From Cellulomonas biazotea (GTDB lineage: Bacteria > Actinomycetota > Actinomycetes > Actinomycetales > Cellulomonadaceae): a DNA stretch of 35,881 nt. Under the pieces are notes generated by a model that saw only the letters and a program-made list of their open reading frames with translations, was not told the DNA's origin and ran no database searches. Positions 8,131-25,294 of the stretch are shown here, piece after piece. The translations under genes and the position numbers were made by a program. Location of the stretch: the NCBI RefSeq assembly GCF_004306155.1, contig NZ_BIMR01000021.1:1-35881 (forward strand), read 5' to 3'. Position 1 is the stretch's first letter, and the number at the start of each line of letters is the position of its first letter.

Positions 8131-8670
8131 TTACTTCCCAGCCTTTCCGACCTTGCGGCGCACGTTCTCGCCCGCGTACCGCACGCCCTTGCCCTTGTAC
8201 GGCTCAGGCTTGCGGATCTTGCGGATGTTCGCGGCGACCTCGCCGACCTGCTGCTTGTCGATGCCCTGCACCGAGAAGCGGGTCGGGGCCTCGACGACGA
8301 AGGTGATGCCCTCCGGCGGCGTGACGACGACCGGGTGGCTGAAGCCGAGCGCGAACTCGAGGTCCGAGCCCTTCGCGGTCACGCGGTAACCCGTACCGAC
8401 GATCTCGAGCTTCTTGACGTAGCCCTCGGTGACGCCGGTGACGAGGTTCGCCAGCAGCGTGCGGGTGAGGCCGTGCAGCGAGCGAGCGAGACGCTCGTCG
8501 TTCGGGCGGGTGACCACCAGGGCACCGGCCTCGTCGCGCGCGACCTCGATGGGGGCGGCGACCGTGTGCGTGAGGGTGCCCTTCGGGCCCTTCACCGTCA
8601 CGACGGCACCGTCGATGTTGACGTCCACGCCGGTCGGGACCGAAACGGGGACTCTGCCGATACGAGACAT
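8131..8670 (-). CDS. rplF: 50S ribosomal protein L6
   Basis: L6 lies near the factor-binding region and sarcin-ricin loop. The 179-residue protein has two similar alpha-beta domains. It begins [20 protein letters not shown] and carries the C-terminal signature [20 protein letters not shown]. Placed between rpsH and rplR as usual for the spc operon. No anomalies. Confidence 0.97.
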   Translation of the reverse strand: MSRIGRVPVSVPTGVDVNIDGAVVTVKGPKGTLTHTVAAPIEVARDEAGALVVTRPNDERLARSLHGLTRTLLANLVTGVTEGYVKKLEIVGTGYRVTAKGSDLEFALGFSHPVVVTPPEGITFVVEAPTRFSVQGIDKQQVGEVAANIRKIRKPEPYKGKGVRYAGENVRRKVGKAGK

Positions 8671-8694
8671 GGCTAGCTCCTTTCCGTCTCGGGA

Positions 8695-9093
8695 TTACCA
8701 GACGTAGGCGAGGACTTCCCCACCCACGCCCTTCTTGGCGGCCTGCTTGTCGGTGAGGAGACCGGAGGACGTGGACAGGATCGCCACGCCCAGGCCGCCG
8801 AGCACCTTGGGCAGGTTGGTCGACTTGGCGTACACGCGCAGGCCCGGCTTGGACACGCGCTTCAGGCCGGCGAGCGCACGCTCGCGGTTCGGGCCGTACT
8901 TCAGGGTGACGACGAGGTTCTTGCCCACGGGGGCGTCCTCGACGGTCCAGCCCTGGATGTAGCCCTCGGCCTGCAGGATCTCCGCGACGTGCGACTTGAG
9001 CTTCGAGAACGGGATCGACACCGTGTCGTGGTGCGCCGAGTTCGCGTTGCGCAGACGCGTGAGGAAGTCTGCGATGGGGTCGGTCATGGTCAT
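8695..9093 (-). CDS. rpsH: 30S ribosomal protein S8
   Basis: S8 binds the central domain of 16S rRNA; in E. coli it also represses the spc operon, though whether that holds here is unknown. The 132-residue product contains [15 protein letters not shown] at the start and the C-terminal signature [19 protein letters not shown]. Two ATGs two codons apart (9093 and 9087) are possible; the longer one is given. An 85-base interval with a hairpin separates it from rpsN. Confidence 0.96.
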   Translation of the reverse strand: MTMTDPIADFLTRLRNANSAHHDTVSIPFSKLKSHVAEILQAEGYIQGWTVEDAPVGKNLVVTLKYGPNRERALAGLKRVSKPGLRVYAKSTNLPKVLGGLGVAILSTSSGLLTDKQAAKKGVGGEVLAYVW

Positions 9094-9121
9094 CGGGCTT
9101 CAGCCCTTTCTCGCCGGGGTA

Positions 9122-9148
9122 TCCCGGACCCGCTGAGCGGGCCCGGGA
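9122..9148 (-). promoter_or_regulatory. Hairpin between rpsN and rpsH
   Basis: TCCCGG-A-CCCGC pairs with GCGGG-C-CCGGGA around a TGA loop, with one mismatch. It lies inside an otherwise tightly packed operon and lacks a U-tract, so mRNA processing, partial termination or protein-mediated control of rpsH are all possible. Only the structure is seen. Confidence 0.35.
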
Positions 9149-9178
9149 CCTACCGACGATCGGTTCCTACTGGGGGTC

Positions 9179-9364
9179 TTACCAGCTGCTCTTGGTGACG
9201 CCGGGGAGCTCGCCGCGGTGGGCCATCTCCCGCACGCAGATCCGGCACAGGCCGAACTTGCGGTACACCGAGTGCGGACGGCCGCAGCGCTGGCAGCGCG
9301 TGTAGGCACGCACCGCGAACTTCGGCTTCGCCGCGGCCTTGTTGATCAGAGCGGTCTTCGCCAT
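9179..9364 (-). CDS. rpsN: 30S ribosomal protein S14, zinc type
   Basis: The 61-residue S14 is the short, zinc-binding (type Z) form, with the four ligands C24, C27, C40 and C43 in CQRC and CRIC. It binds the 30S head. It lies in the usual place between rplE and rpsH, one base after the rplE stop. A zinc-independent paralogue in another operon is common in this phylum but is not in the window. Confidence 0.97.
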   Translation of the reverse strand: MAKTALINKAAAKPKFAVRAYTRCQRCGRPHSVYRKFGLCRICVREMAHRGELPGVTKSSW

Positions 9365-9365
9365 G

Positions 9366-9932
9366 TCAGTTCTCCTTGAACGGGAAGCCGAGGAGCTTGA
9401 GGAAAGCGCGACCCTCGTCGTCGTTGTCGGCCGTCGTCACGATCGTGATGTCCATGCCCCGGACGCGGTCGATCTTGTCCTGGTCGATCTCGTGGAACAT
9501 CGACTGCTCCGTGAGGCCGAACGTGTAGTTGCCGTGCCCGTCGAACTGGTTCGCGGACAGGCCACGGAAGTCGCGGATGCGGGGCAGGGCCGTCGACAGC
9601 AGACGGTCCAGGAACTCCCACGCCCGGTCGCCGCGCAGCGTGACGTGCGCGCCGATCGGCATGCCCTCACGCAGCTTGAACTGCGCGATCGACTTGCGGG
9701 CCTTGGTGACCTGCGGCTTCTGGCCCGTGATCTGGGTCAGGTCGCGGATCGCGCCCTCGATGAGCTTGGAGTCCTTGGCGGCCTCGCCGACACCCATGTT
9801 CACGACGACCTTCACCAGGCGCGGGACCTGGTTGATGTTGTCGTACGCGAACTGCGTGTGGAGCGCCGGCTTGATCTCGTCGGCGTAGCGGGTCTTCAGA
9901 CGCGGCTGGGCCGGAGCGGTGATCTCGGTCAT
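9366..9932 (-). CDS. rplE: 50S ribosomal protein L5
   Basis: L5 carries 5S rRNA into the central protuberance and contacts P-site tRNA. The 188-residue protein has [17 protein letters not shown], the [15 protein letters not shown] segment, and a C-terminus including [16 protein letters not shown] and LLGFPFKEN. Its ATG overlaps the rplX stop by one base (TGATG). Intact. Confidence 0.97.
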   Translation of the reverse strand: MTEITAPAQPRLKTRYADEIKPALHTQFAYDNINQVPRLVKVVVNMGVGEAAKDSKLIEGAIRDLTQITGQKPQVTKARKSIAQFKLREGMPIGAHVTLRGDRAWEFLDRLLSTALPRIRDFRGLSANQFDGHGNYTFGLTEQSMFHEIDQDKIDRVRGMDITIVTTADNDDEGRAFLKLLGFPFKEN

Positions 9933-10273
9933 CAGATGTCCTTACCGGAACGCTTGGCGACGCGGACACGGACGTTCCGCGTGCGGCCGTCACGCTCGAC
10001 CTGCTCGGTGCGGTAGCCGACCCGGGTGCCCTTCTTGGTCTCCGGGTCGACGAGCATCACGTTGCTGATGTGGATGGGGGCCTCGACGGTCTCGATGCCA
10101 CCGGTGCGGGTGCCACGCGAGGTCTGGCCGGCCTTGACGTGCTTCTGCACGCGCTGCACGCCCTCGACGACGACGCGCTGCGTCTCCGTGAGGACCTCGA
10201 GCACACGGCCCTGCTTGCCCTTGTCGCGCCCCGAGATGACGAGGACGAGGTCGCCCTTCTTGATCTTCGCCAT
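9932..10273 (-). CDS. rplX: 50S ribosomal protein L24
   Basis: L24 starts large-subunit assembly by binding the 5' end of 23S rRNA. The 113-residue protein has the KOW motif near its start ([20 protein letters not shown]), then [14 protein letters not shown] and the conserved [14 protein letters not shown]. It begins two bases after the rplN stop and overlaps rplE by one base. Confidence 0.97.
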   Translation of the reverse strand: MAKIKKGDLVLVISGRDKGKQGRVLEVLTETQRVVVEGVQRVQKHVKAGQTSRGTRTGGIETVEAPIHISNVMLVDPETKKGTRVGYRTEQVERDGRTRNVRVRVAKRSGKDI

Positions 10274-10275
10274 GG

Positions 10276-10644
10276 TCAGAGCACCTCCGGCGCCAGCGAG
10301 ATGATCTTCATGAACTTCTTGTCGCGCAGCTCGCGGCCCACCGGGCCGAAGATGCGCGTCCCACGGGGCTCCCCGTCGTTCTTGAGGATCACGGCGGCGT
10401 TCTCGTCGAACTTGATGTACGAACCGTCCGGACGGCGGCGCTCCTTGCGGGTGCGCACGACGACAGCCTTGACGACGTCGCCCTTCTTGACGTTCCCGCC
10501 GGGGATGGCGTCCTTGACGGTGGCGACGATGACGTCGCCGATACCGGCGTACCGGCGGCCGGAGCCGCCGAGCACACGGATGCAGAGGATCTCCTTGGCA
10601 CCCGTGTTGTCAGCGACACGCAGTCGCGACTCCTGCTGGATCAT
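10276..10644 (-). CDS. rplN: 50S ribosomal protein L14
   Basis: L14 forms bridges B5 and B8 with the 30S subunit and is the docking site of RsfS-type silencing factors. The 122-residue protein is typical: [35 protein letters not shown] and [14 protein letters not shown]. It is the first gene of the spc run; 151 bases with a large hairpin separate it from rpsQ, so an internal promoter or attenuator may lie in front. Confidence 0.97.
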   Translation of the reverse strand: MIQQESRLRVADNTGAKEILCIRVLGGSGRRYAGIGDVIVATVKDAIPGGNVKKGDVVKAVVVRTRKERRRPDGSYIKFDENAAVILKNDGEPRGTRIFGPVGRELRDKKFMKIISLAPEVL

Positions 10645-10728
10645 GACCTACTCCTGTCGTCTGGCGGGTTCTCGGCGGTGTGACCGACCGAGCCTGGCCG
10701 AACGGATAGTTGCCGTGATGCACACGTC

Positions 10729-10767
10729 GCGGCGGGGGCTGTCCCCTGGCGGGGCGACCCCCGCCGC
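10729..10767 (-). promoter_or_regulatory. Strong nested hairpin between rpsQ and rplN
   Basis: A perfect 10-bp outer stem (GCGGCGGGGG at 10729-10738, CCCCCGCCGC at 10758-10767) encloses an inner CCCC/GGGG stem (10743-10746 with 10751-10754). It falls in the only sizeable gap between the S10 and spc gene runs and starts 29 bases after rpsQ. There is no U-tract on the minus strand. It may be a partial terminator or processing site separating the two expression units. Confidence 0.5.
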
Positions 10768-10795
10768 CCGTGGGCAACTTGGGTGGTGCTGGGTC

Positions 10796-11080
10796 TTACT
10801 TGGCCTTCTCGAGGATCTCCACCAGGCGCCACCGCTTGGTCGCGGACAGCGGGCGGGTCTCCATGATCAGGACGAGGTCGCCGACGCCGGCCGAGCCCTG
10901 CTCGTCGTGCGCCTTGACCTTGCTGGTGCGTCGGATGACCTTGCCGTAGAGCGGGTGCTTGACCCGGTCCTCGACCTCGACCACGACGGTCTTGTCCATC
11001 TTGTCGCTGACGACGTAGCCGCGACGCGTCTTGCGGTACGCGCGGTGGTCCGCCGTGGCGGTCGTGCTCTTCTCGTTCAT
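10796..11080 (-). CDS. rpsQ: 30S ribosomal protein S17
   Basis: S17 is a primary 16S rRNA-binding protein with an OB fold. The 94-residue product has [20 protein letters not shown] and [20 protein letters not shown], as in the family, plus a short N-terminal extension ([15 protein letters not shown]). Last gene of the S10 run; it starts seven bases after rpmC. Confidence 0.97.
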   Translation of the reverse strand: MNEKSTTATADHRAYRKTRRGYVVSDKMDKTVVVEVEDRVKHPLYGKVIRRTSKVKAHDEQGSAGVGDLVLIMETRPLSATKRWRLVEILEKAK

Positions 11081-11087
11081 GCTGCCC

Positions 11088-11327
11088 TCACTCGCTCGCG
11101 GTCGGAGCGGTACGGATGCCGAGCTCGCGCTCGCGCAGGATCGTGTAGATCCGGGCGATGTCGCGACGGACGGCCTTCAGACGGCCGTGGCTCTCGAGCT
11201 GACCGGTCGCGGACTGGAAGCGGAGGTTGAACAGCTCCTCCTTGGCCTTCTTCAGCTCGGCGACCAGCTTCTCGTCGTCGAAGGCGTCCAGCTCGGTGGG
11301 AGCCAGGTCCTTGGTTCCGATAGCCAT
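11088..11327 (-). CDS. rpmC: 50S ribosomal protein L29
   Basis: L29 sits at the polypeptide exit tunnel near L23 and contributes to the trigger factor and SRP docking surface. The 79-residue protein is mainly two helices ([20 protein letters not shown], then [20 protein letters not shown]), with a short C-terminal tail. Its ATG overlaps the rplP stop by one base (TGATG). Confidence 0.96.
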   Translation of the reverse strand: MAIGTKDLAPTELDAFDDEKLVAELKKAKEELFNLRFQSATGQLESHGRLKAVRRDIARIYTILRERELGIRTAPTASE

Positions 11328-11743
11328 CAGTTACCACCCTCGCGAACCACGAAACGGGTCTTCATCGGGAGCTTGTGCTGCGCGCGGCGCATGGCCTCGC
11401 GAGCCAGCGGCTCCGGGACGCCGGCGAGCTCGAACATCACTCGGCCGGGCTTGACGTTGGCGATCCACCACTCGGGCGAGCCCTTGCCGGAACCCATGCG
11501 GGTCTCGGCGGGCTTCTTCGTGAGGGGACGGTCCGGGTAGATGTTGATCCAGACCTTCCCACCACGCTTGATGTGGCGGGTCATGGCGATACGCGCAGCC
11601 TCGATCTGCCGGTTCGTGACGTAGGCGGGCTCGAGAGCCTGGATGCCGTACTCACCGAACGAGATCGACGTACCACCGGTCGCGGCGCCGGAGCGCCCCG
11701 GGTGGTGCTGCTTGCGGTGCTTGAGTCGGCGCGGGATGAGCAC
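11327..11743 (-). CDS. rplP: 50S ribosomal protein L16
   Basis: L16 helps position A-site tRNA at the peptidyl transferase centre. The 138-residue protein starts with GTG ([19 protein letters not shown]) and has the family signatures [20 protein letters not shown] and [20 protein letters not shown]. It is three bases downstream of the rpsC stop. Intact. Confidence 0.97.
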   Translation of the reverse strand: MLIPRRLKHRKQHHPGRSGAATGGTSISFGEYGIQALEPAYVTNRQIEAARIAMTRHIKRGGKVWINIYPDRPLTKKPAETRMGSGKGSPEWWIANVKPGRVMFELAGVPEPLAREAMRRAQHKLPMKTRFVVREGGN

Positions 11744-11746
11744 GGC

Positions 11747-12586
11747 TCAGGCCTCCGTTCCGGTCTCAGCCGAGGTGTCCGCCGCGGGAGCGGCCTCGGT
11801 CGCGGGGGCCTCGACAGGGGCGTCCGACGGGCGCTCGCGACGGCCGCCGGCACGGGGGCCACGGTCTCCACGATCGCCACGGTCACCGCGCGGGCCACCA
11901 CGGGCCGGACGCGGAGCCTGGGTCGCCTGCTCGCGGGCGAACTCCTTCTCGGTCATGTCGCCCTTGTAGACCCAGACCTTCACGCCGATGCGGCCGAAGG
12001 TCGTGCGGGCCTCGAAGAAGCCGTAGTCGATGTTCGCGCGGAGCGTGTGCAGCGGCACACGACCCTCGCGGTAGAACTCCGTGCGGCTCATCTCCGCGCC
12101 GCCGAGGCGGCCGGAGACCTGCACGCGGATGCCCTTGGCACCGGCGCGCTGGGCCGACTGGATGCCCTTGCGCATGGCACGACGGAACGACACGCGGCTC
12201 GCGAGCTGCTCGGCGATGCCCTGGGCGACCAGCTGGGCCTCGATCTCGGCGTTCTTGACCTCGAGGATGTTCAGCTGGACCTGCTTGCCCGTGAGCTTCT
12301 CGAGCTCGCCGCGGATGCGGTCGGCCTCCGCGCCACGACGCCCGATGACGATGCCCGGGCGGGCGGTGTGGATGTCGACGCGGACGCGGTCACGCGTGCG
12401 CTCGATCTCGACCTTCGCGATGCCCGCGCGCTCCAGGCCCGTGCCCATGAGCTTGCGGATCTGCACGTCCTCGCGGACGTAGTCGCGGTAGCGCTGACCC
12501 GGCTTCGTCGAGTCCGCGAACCAGCGCGACCGGTGGTCCGTCGTGATGCCCAGGCGATACCCGAGCGGGTTGACCTTCTGTCCCAC
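11747..12586 (-). CDS. rpsC: 30S ribosomal protein S3
   Basis: S3 lies at the mRNA entry site and, with S4 and S5, has helicase activity. The 279-residue product has [20 protein letters not shown], the KH domain region ([20 protein letters not shown]) and the C-terminal S3 domain ([20 protein letters not shown]). The last 56 residues (224-279) are low-complexity: Arg/Gly-rich with three GDR repeats, then acidic and Ala-rich. Such tails are common in actinobacteria. The GTG start overlaps the rplV stop by one base (TAGTG). Confidence 0.97.
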   Translation of the reverse strand: MGQKVNPLGYRLGITTDHRSRWFADSTKPGQRYRDYVREDVQIRKLMGTGLERAGIAKVEIERTRDRVRVDIHTARPGIVIGRRGAEADRIRGELEKLTGKQVQLNILEVKNAEIEAQLVAQGIAEQLASRVSFRRAMRKGIQSAQRAGAKGIRVQVSGRLGGAEMSRTEFYREGRVPLHTLRANIDYGFFEARTTFGRIGVKVWVYKGDMTEKEFAREQATQAPRPARGGPRGDRGDRGDRGPRAGGRRERPSDAPVEAPATEAAPAADTSAETGTEA

Positions 12587-12954
12587 TATCGGGTCCGTCC
12601 CTTCGTCTCGCGCTCAGCGACGACCACGGTGATGTGGCTCGTGCGCTTGAGGATCTGGCTGGCACGCCCCTGCGCCCGCGGACGGAACCGCTTGAGCGTC
12701 GGGCCCTCGTCGACGAACACCTCGGCGACGTAGAGGTTCGCCTCGTCGAGCCGCTCGCTGTTGCGCTTGGCCCCCTCGACCGCGTTGGCGATCGCCGACT
12801 GCACCGTCTTGAGGACGGGCTCCGCGGCCGCCTGCGGTGCGAACTTCAGCACCGCCACGGCCTCGCCGGCCTGCTTGCCACGGATGAGGTCCACGACGCG
12901 CCGGGCCTTCTGGGGCGTGACGCGGACGAACCGCGCCTTCGCCTTGGCTTCCAT
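12586..12954 (-). CDS. rplV: 50S ribosomal protein L22
   Basis: L22 lines the exit tunnel through its long beta hairpin; changes in this hairpin give macrolide resistance in other bacteria. The 122-residue protein begins [20 protein letters not shown] and has the C-terminal hairpin [20 protein letters not shown]. The hairpin loop shows no deletion or duplication. Normal length. Confidence 0.97.
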   Translation of the reverse strand: MEAKAKARFVRVTPQKARRVVDLIRGKQAGEAVAVLKFAPQAAAEPVLKTVQSAIANAVEGAKRNSERLDEANLYVAEVFVDEGPTLKRFRPRAQGRASQILKRTSHITVVVAERETKGRTR

Positions 12955-13007
12955 TGCTGTCCTGCCTTCTTGTCTCTGCCGTCAGGGCGTCACCAGCTGA
13001 CCGGGGG

Positions 13008-13289
13008 TCAGCGGCGACGGCCCTTCCGGTCGTCCTTCTCGTGGCCGCGGAACGTGCGCGTCGGAGCGAACTCGCCGAGCTTGTGCCCGACCATCGACTC
13101 CGTGACGAAGACCGGCGCGTGCTTGCGTCCGTCGTGCACCGCGAACGTGTGGCCCAGGAAGTCCGGCGTGATGACCGAACGGCGGGACCACGTCTTGATG
13201 ACGTTCTTGCTACCGGACTCGTTCTGCGCGTCGACCTTCTTCTGCAGGTGGCCGTCGACGAACGGGCCCTTCTTGAGGCTGCGAGGCAT
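13008..13289 (-). CDS. rpsS: 30S ribosomal protein S19
   Basis: S19 is in the 30S head, with S13. The 93-residue product has [20 protein letters not shown], the signature [20 protein letters not shown] and [20 protein letters not shown]. It lies 12 bases after rplB and 53 bases before rplV, in the canonical S10 order. Confidence 0.97.
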   Translation of the reverse strand: MPRSLKKGPFVDGHLQKKVDAQNESGSKNVIKTWSRRSVITPDFLGHTFAVHDGRKHAPVFVTESMVGHKLGEFAPTRTFRGHEKDDRKGRRR

Positions 13290-13301
13290 CTCGGGCTCCT
13301 A

Positions 13302-14138
<837 letters not shown>

Positions 14139-14160
14139 GAGTCCTCAGTCCTTCCGGGCC

Positions 14161-14463
14161 TCAGCCGACCGGTCCGCCGAAGATGTCGATCGTGCCCTCG
14201 CGGAGGGTGACGATCGCACGCTTCGTGTCCTTGCGGCGGCCGATGCCGAACCGGGTCCGACGGGCCTTGCCCTGACGGTTGGCGGTGTTCACCGAGTCGA
14301 CCTTCACGCCGAACACCTGCTCGACGGCGATCTTGATCTCGGTCTTGTTGGCGCGCGGGTCGACGAGGAAGGTGTACTTCCCCTCGTCCAGAAGGCCGTA
14401 GCTCTTCTCGGACACGACCGGCGCGATCAGGATGTCGCGGGGGTCCTTGCCGACGGTGGTCAC
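14161..14463 (-). CDS. rplW: 50S ribosomal protein L23
   Basis: L23 at the tunnel exit is the main docking site for trigger factor and SRP. The 100-residue protein has [40 protein letters not shown] and [20 protein letters not shown]. Its GTG start overlaps the rplD stop (GTGA), implying coupled translation. Confidence 0.97.
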   Translation of the reverse strand: MTTVGKDPRDILIAPVVSEKSYGLLDEGKYTFLVDPRANKTEIKIAVEQVFGVKVDSVNTANRQGKARRTRFGIGRRKDTKRAIVTLREGTIDIFGGPVG

Positions 14464-15158
14464 TTGGTCTCCTCCTCGGCGGCCTCGGACTCGCTCGCCA
14501 CGGCCTTGGCGCCCTTGGCGGGGCCGGCCAGGAACGCGTCGAGAGCGCCCTGCGTGAACACGACGTCGTCAGAGATCAGCACGTCGTAGGTGTTGAGCTG
14601 GTCGGCGACCAGCAGGTGCACCCGCTCGACGTTCCGCAGCGACTTCCACGTGATCTCGTCCTGGCGCTCGACGACGACCAGCACGTGCTTGCGGCCCGAC
14701 AGGTTGTCGAGGACCGCGAGAGCGGACTTGGTCGACGGCGCGGTGCCCGGGGCGAAGCCCGAGACGACGTGCACGCGGCCGGCGCGAGCGCGGTCCGAGA
14801 GAGCACCGCGGAGCGCCGCGGCCTTCATCTTCTTGGGGGTGCGCTGGCTGTAGTCGCGCGGCGTGGGGCCGTGGACGACGCCACCACCGGCGAACTGCGG
14901 AGCACGCGTCGAACCCTGGCGGGCGCGACCGGTGCCCTTCTGCTTGTACGGCTTGCGCCCACCACCACGGACCTCGCCACGCGACTTCGTGTCGTGGGTG
15001 CCCTGGCGAGCCGCCGCGAGCTGCGCGACGACGACCTGGTGGATCAGCGGGATGTTGGTCTGCACGTCGAAGACGTCAGCGGGCAGGTCGGCCTGGCCGG
15101 CCTTCTTGCCCTGGGCGTCGAGGACGTCGACGGTCAGCGTGTCGCTCATGGAGGTCAC
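14460..15158 (-). CDS. rplD: 50S ribosomal protein L4
   Basis: L4 reaches into the exit tunnel; in E. coli it is also a repressor of the S10 operon, which is not shown here. The 232-residue protein has the tunnel loop [20 protein letters not shown] and the C-terminal RNase E-like fold region. It has an acidic C-terminal tail ([11 protein letters not shown]). The GTG at 15158, overlapping the rplC stop and preceded by GAAGGGTGC, is preferred to the ATG three codons further in, which has no ribosome binding site. Confidence 0.96.
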   Translation of the reverse strand: MTSMSDTLTVDVLDAQGKKAGQADLPADVFDVQTNIPLIHQVVVAQLAAARQGTHDTKSRGEVRGGGRKPYKQKGTGRARQGSTRAPQFAGGGVVHGPTPRDYSQRTPKKMKAAALRGALSDRARAGRVHVVSGFAPGTAPSTKSALAVLDNLSGRKHVLVVVERQDEITWKSLRNVERVHLLVADQLNTYDVLISDDVVFTQGALDAFLAGPAKGAKAVASESEAAEEETK

Positions 15159-15814
15159 GCACCCTTCACAGCGGATCGCACGACGACGACGCCACCCTTG
15201 GGGCCGGGAACGGCACCCTTGACGAGGATGAGACCCCGCTCGGCGTCGACCGCGTGCACGGTCAGGTTCTGGGTGGTCTGACGGGCGACACCCATCCGAC
15301 CGGCCATCTTGATGCCCTTGAACACGCGCGACGGCGTCGAAGCGCCACCGATCGAGCCGGGCTTGCGGTGGTTGCGGTGCGCACCGTGGGAGGCGCCGAC
15401 GCCGTGGAAGCCGTGGCGCTTCATGACACCGGCGGTGCCCTTGCCCTTGGTGGTCCCGATGACGTCGACGAGCTGGCCGGCCTCGAAGGCGGCGGCCGTG
15501 AGCTCCTGGCCGAGCGTGAACTCGGCGGCGTCCGACGTGCGGATCTCGGCCACGTGCCGGCGCGGCGTGACGCCGGCCTTCTCGAAGTGGCCCTTGAGCG
15601 GCTTGGTGACCTTGGTCGGCTTGATCTCGCCGAAGGCGAGCTGCACAGCGGCGTAGCCGTCGGTCTCAGCGGAGCGGACCTGCGTCACGACGTTGGTGCC
15701 GACCGCAACCACGGTGACGGGCACGAGACGACCGTTGTCGTCCCAGAGCTGCGTCATGCCGAGCTTGGTGCCGAGCAGCGCCGTGACGGGGCGCGCGTTC
15801 TGCTGGGTAACCAT
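15155..15814 (-). CDS. rplC: 50S ribosomal protein L3
   Basis: L3 is an assembly-initiator protein close to the peptidyl transferase centre. The 219-residue protein has [20 protein letters not shown] at its start, and the central signature with [20 protein letters not shown] and [20 protein letters not shown], where the extension that approaches the active site lies. It follows rpsJ by 22 bases. Confidence 0.98.
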   Translation of the reverse strand: MVTQQNARPVTALLGTKLGMTQLWDDNGRLVPVTVVAVGTNVVTQVRSAETDGYAAVQLAFGEIKPTKVTKPLKGHFEKAGVTPRRHVAEIRTSDAAEFTLGQELTAAAFEAGQLVDVIGTTKGKGTAGVMKRHGFHGVGASHGAHRNHRKPGSIGGASTPSRVFKGIKMAGRMGVARQTTQNLTVHAVDAERGLILVKGAVPGPKGGVVVVRSAVKGA

Positions 15815-15836
15815 GAAGATCAGTTCCTTCCCAGCG

Positions 15837-16145
15837 TCAGAGCTTGATCTCGATGTTCACGTCCGCAGGCAGGTCGAGACGCATGAGCGAGTCGACGGCC
15901 TTCGGCGTGGGATCGATGATGTCGATGAGCCGCTTGTGCGTGCGCATCTCGAAGTGCTCGCGGCTGTCCTTGTACTTGTGGGGCGACCGGATGACGCAGA
16001 AGACGTTCTTCTCCGTCGGCAGCGGCACCGGACCCACGACCGACGCACCAGCGCGGGTCACCGTGTCGACGATCTTGCGCGCCGAGCTGTCGATGACCTC
16101 GTGGTCGTAGGACTTGAGCCGGATGCGGATCTTCTGTCCCGCCAT
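15837..16145 (-). CDS. rpsJ: 30S ribosomal protein S10
   Basis: S10 is in the 30S head and also takes part in transcription-translation coupling with NusB/NusG. The 102-residue product has [40 protein letters not shown] and [20 protein letters not shown]. It is the first gene of the S10 run. The ATG at 16145 is chosen; longer in-frame extensions run into the leader and have no family support. Confidence 0.98.
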   Translation of the reverse strand: MAGQKIRIRLKSYDHEVIDSSARKIVDTVTRAGASVVGPVPLPTEKNVFCVIRSPHKYKDSREHFEMRTHKRLIDIIDPTPKAVDSLMRLDLPADVNIEIKL

Positions 16146-16372
16146 GGCGTCGTCTACTTCTCTCTCTTCGAACCGGTCCGTCCGACCCCCGCACTCGGGC
16201 GTGTCGCTTCGCGCGGCACACCTCTGCACTGCGTACCGTTTCCGGCACGAGATCGGTGGTTGCAGTCGAGCGTCCACCACCGGGTGACCCCGAGGTCCGG
16301 ACGCTCTCCACGTCTGTCGGCCCTGCCGGTCGGGCGCACGTAGGCACACCACCCCCAGCGGGCAACTTGTAC

Positions 16373-16402
16373 AGTCTGCCAGACGCAGCCCAGATACTCC
16401 AA
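16373..16402 (-). promoter_or_regulatory. Candidate promoter of the S10 operon
   Basis: On the minus strand TTGGAG (16397-16402) and CAGACT (16373-16378) are separated by 18 bases, within the AT-richer patch of the tuf-rpsJ interval. A start near 16366 would give a leader of about 220 nt before rpsJ. No gene is seen elsewhere in 16146-16514. The call is by eye; the -10 deviates at its first base. Confidence 0.4.
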
Positions 16403-16514
16403 TTGCGTGCGGCTGTGCCCTCCCCCACACCTGTCGCACCCGCCGTCGCGCGCCGACGGGCTCCACGGGAGCCGGCTCCGCCACCGCCGCGACGACGTCG
16501 CACCCCGGGGACGA

Positions 16515-16550
16515 CGAAGGGCCCGGGAGCCGTAGCTCCCGAGCCCTTCG
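16515..16550 (-). terminator. Terminator hairpin after tuf
   Basis: CGAAGGGCCCGGGAGC (16515-16530) pairs with GCTCCCGAGCCCTTCG (16535-16550) over 16 bp with one mismatch and a CGTA tetraloop. It begins 29 bases after the tuf stop. The downstream U-tract is poor (TCGTCGTCC), as is frequent for high-GC actinobacterial terminators. It separates the str operon from the S10 operon. Confidence 0.78.
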
Positions 16551-16578
16551 CTCAGCGATCAGCCCCGAGGGGCAGGGA

Positions 16579-17772
<1,194 letters not shown>

Positions 17773-17894
17773 TGGGTGTCCTCCTCAGGACTTGGTAGAG
17801 AGTGCCCGTCTGCGGCTACCGGGAGGGTAGACGCGAGGCGTGCGGTCCTACGGGTCGGTTTGTGTGATGGAACTACAGGTGTCGACCTGTGGGA

Positions 17895-19997
<2,103 letters not shown>

Positions 19998-20093
19998 GTG
20001 AGTTGCCCCTTGTCGGTTGGCTTGTGGTGGTGCCGCGGCCCCGCCCGCACCTGGCGGACCAGGGATCGGACGGGGCGCGGCGACCGGCTGGGA

Positions 20094-20564
20094 TTACCAG
20101 CGGTAGTGCGCGAACGCCTTGTTGGACTCGGCCATCTTGTGCATGTCCTCGCGGCGCTTGACCGCGGCACCGAGGCCGTTCGAGGCGTCGAGGATCTCGT
20201 TCATGAGGCGCTCGGTCATCGTCTTCTCGCGGCGAGCGCGCGAGTAGTCGGTGAGCCAGCGCAGGGCCAGGGTCGTCTGGCGCACGGGGCGCACCTCGAC
20301 CGGGACCTGGTACGTGGCGCCACCGACGCGGCGCGAGCGGACCTCGAGCGAGGGACGCACGTTGTCGAGCGCGCGCTTGAGCACGACGACCGGGTCGCCC
20401 TGCGTCTTCTCACGCACACCCTCGAGGGCGCCGTAGACGATGGCCTCGGCGACGGACTTCTTGCCGTCGAGGAGGACCTTGTTGATCAGCTGCGTGACGA
20501 CCGGCGACCCGTAGACCGGGTCGGAGATCAGCGGCCGCTTCGGGGCCGGACCCTTGCGAGGCAT
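20094..20564 (-). CDS. rpsG: 30S ribosomal protein S7
   Basis: S7 nucleates assembly of the 30S head and in E. coli represses the str operon. The 156-residue product has [20 protein letters not shown], the signature [20 protein letters not shown] and a C-terminal region ending in AHYRW. Its ATG overlaps the rpsL stop by one base (TGATG), indicating coupled translation. Confidence 0.98.
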   Translation of the reverse strand: MPRKGPAPKRPLISDPVYGSPVVTQLINKVLLDGKKSVAEAIVYGALEGVREKTQGDPVVVLKRALDNVRPSLEVRSRRVGGATYQVPVEVRPVRQTTLALRWLTDYSRARREKTMTERLMNEILDASNGLGAAVKRREDMHKMAESNKAFAHYRW

Positions 20565-20935
20565 CAGCCCACCTTCTTCGCGCCGTAGCGGCTACGCGCC
20601 TGCTTGCGGTTCTTGACGCCCTGCGTGTCGAGGGCACCACGGACGATCTTGTACCGGACACCCGGGAGGTCCTTCACACGGCCGCCGCGGACGAGCACGA
20701 TCGAGTGCTCCTGCAGGTTGTGGCCGACACCGGGGATGTACGCGGTGACCTCGACCTGGCTCGAGAGACGGACACGGGCCACCTTGCGGAGGGCCGAGTT
20801 CGGCTTCTTCGGGGTCGTGGTGTAGACGCGGGTGCACACACCGCGTCGCTGGGGGCTGCCCTTGAGGGCGGGCGTCTTCGACTTGTTCGTCTTCGCCTGC
20901 CGGCCCTTGCGGACCAGCTGCTGGATCGTAGGCAC
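20564..20935 (-). CDS. rpsL: 30S ribosomal protein S12
   Basis: S12 monitors codon-anticodon pairing in the decoding centre. The 123-residue protein starts at GTG 20935 ([20 protein letters not shown]) after GGAG. It has the conserved [18 protein letters not shown] and [20 protein letters not shown] segments. K43 and K88, where substitutions cause streptomycin resistance in other bacteria, are the wild-type lysines, so no resistance allele is visible. First gene of the str operon. Confidence 0.98.
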   Translation of the reverse strand: MPTIQQLVRKGRQAKTNKSKTPALKGSPQRRGVCTRVYTTTPKKPNSALRKVARVRLSSQVEVTAYIPGVGHNLQEHSIVLVRGGRVKDLPGVRYKIVRGALDTQGVKNRKQARSRYGAKKVG

Positions 20936-21226
20936 TACGTCTCCGTCTGTTGGATGAGCTCTGGTCGACCGGACCCCGTCACCCTGGACGGCCGGCATGG
21001 TCGGGTTCGTCGCCCGTCGTGCGACTTCCCCGGTGGTCTTGCGTCCTGCACCGACCCCCGCGCCCGGGCGTGTCGCCCCGTCGTTCGGCAGCCCTGTCGC
21101 CCGGGATTCCGTGACGGAGGGTGCGCGGCGGATGGGGGACCACCTGGCGCGCCCGGTCGTGCTCCTGCGAGGAGGACCGCGTCCGGGTGCATGCGCGAGA
21201 GCCCGACGGCGCGGGCACGGTGTCCT

Positions 21227-21255
21227 ACGTTACCGGGCGCGTTCCGCACCGTCAA
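21227..21255 (-). promoter_or_regulatory. Promoter of the str operon (rpsL)
   Basis: On the minus strand TTGACG (21250-21255) and TAACGT (21227-21232) are separated by 17 bases, close to the sigma-70/HrdB-type consensus and the best promoter match in the window. A start near 21220 would leave a leader of about 285 nt to rpsL. Nothing else is recognised in 20936-21226. Confidence 0.7.
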
Positions 21256-21289
21256 AGAGACGGCCCTCACCCATCGTGCCCCCGAACGC

Positions 21290-21325
21290 CCGGATGGGCC
21301 CGCCGAGACCGGCGAGCCCATCCGG
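21290..21325 (-). terminator. Terminator hairpin after rpoC
   Basis: CCGGATGGGC (21290-21299) pairs perfectly with GCCCATCCGG (21316-21325), continued after one mismatch by CGCC/GGCG around a 6-nt loop. It begins 22 bases after the rpoC stop and ends 35 bases before the -35 of the rpsL promoter. The downstream U-tract is weak. Confidence 0.72.
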
Positions 21326-21346
21326 GACGTGCTGCGGACGGTGACG

Positions 21347-25213
<3,867 letters not shown>

Positions 25214-25294
25214 GGGGTCCTACTTCCTTCGCTTGCCGGTGTCCCTCATCAGGGCGTCCCCGGCGGACGGAAATGGTGCAAGGGGGTGCGGGCG

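Noticed and set aside
11840-11910. RGD motifs in S3 as an adhesion signal
   Set aside because: The motif arises from GDR repeats in the disordered tail of a ribosomal protein; no secretion context.
17875-17890. Small hairpin ACAGGT/ACCTGT between fusA and tuf as a terminator
   Set aside because: Only 6 bp, no U-tract, and tuf follows closely; not enough to call termination.
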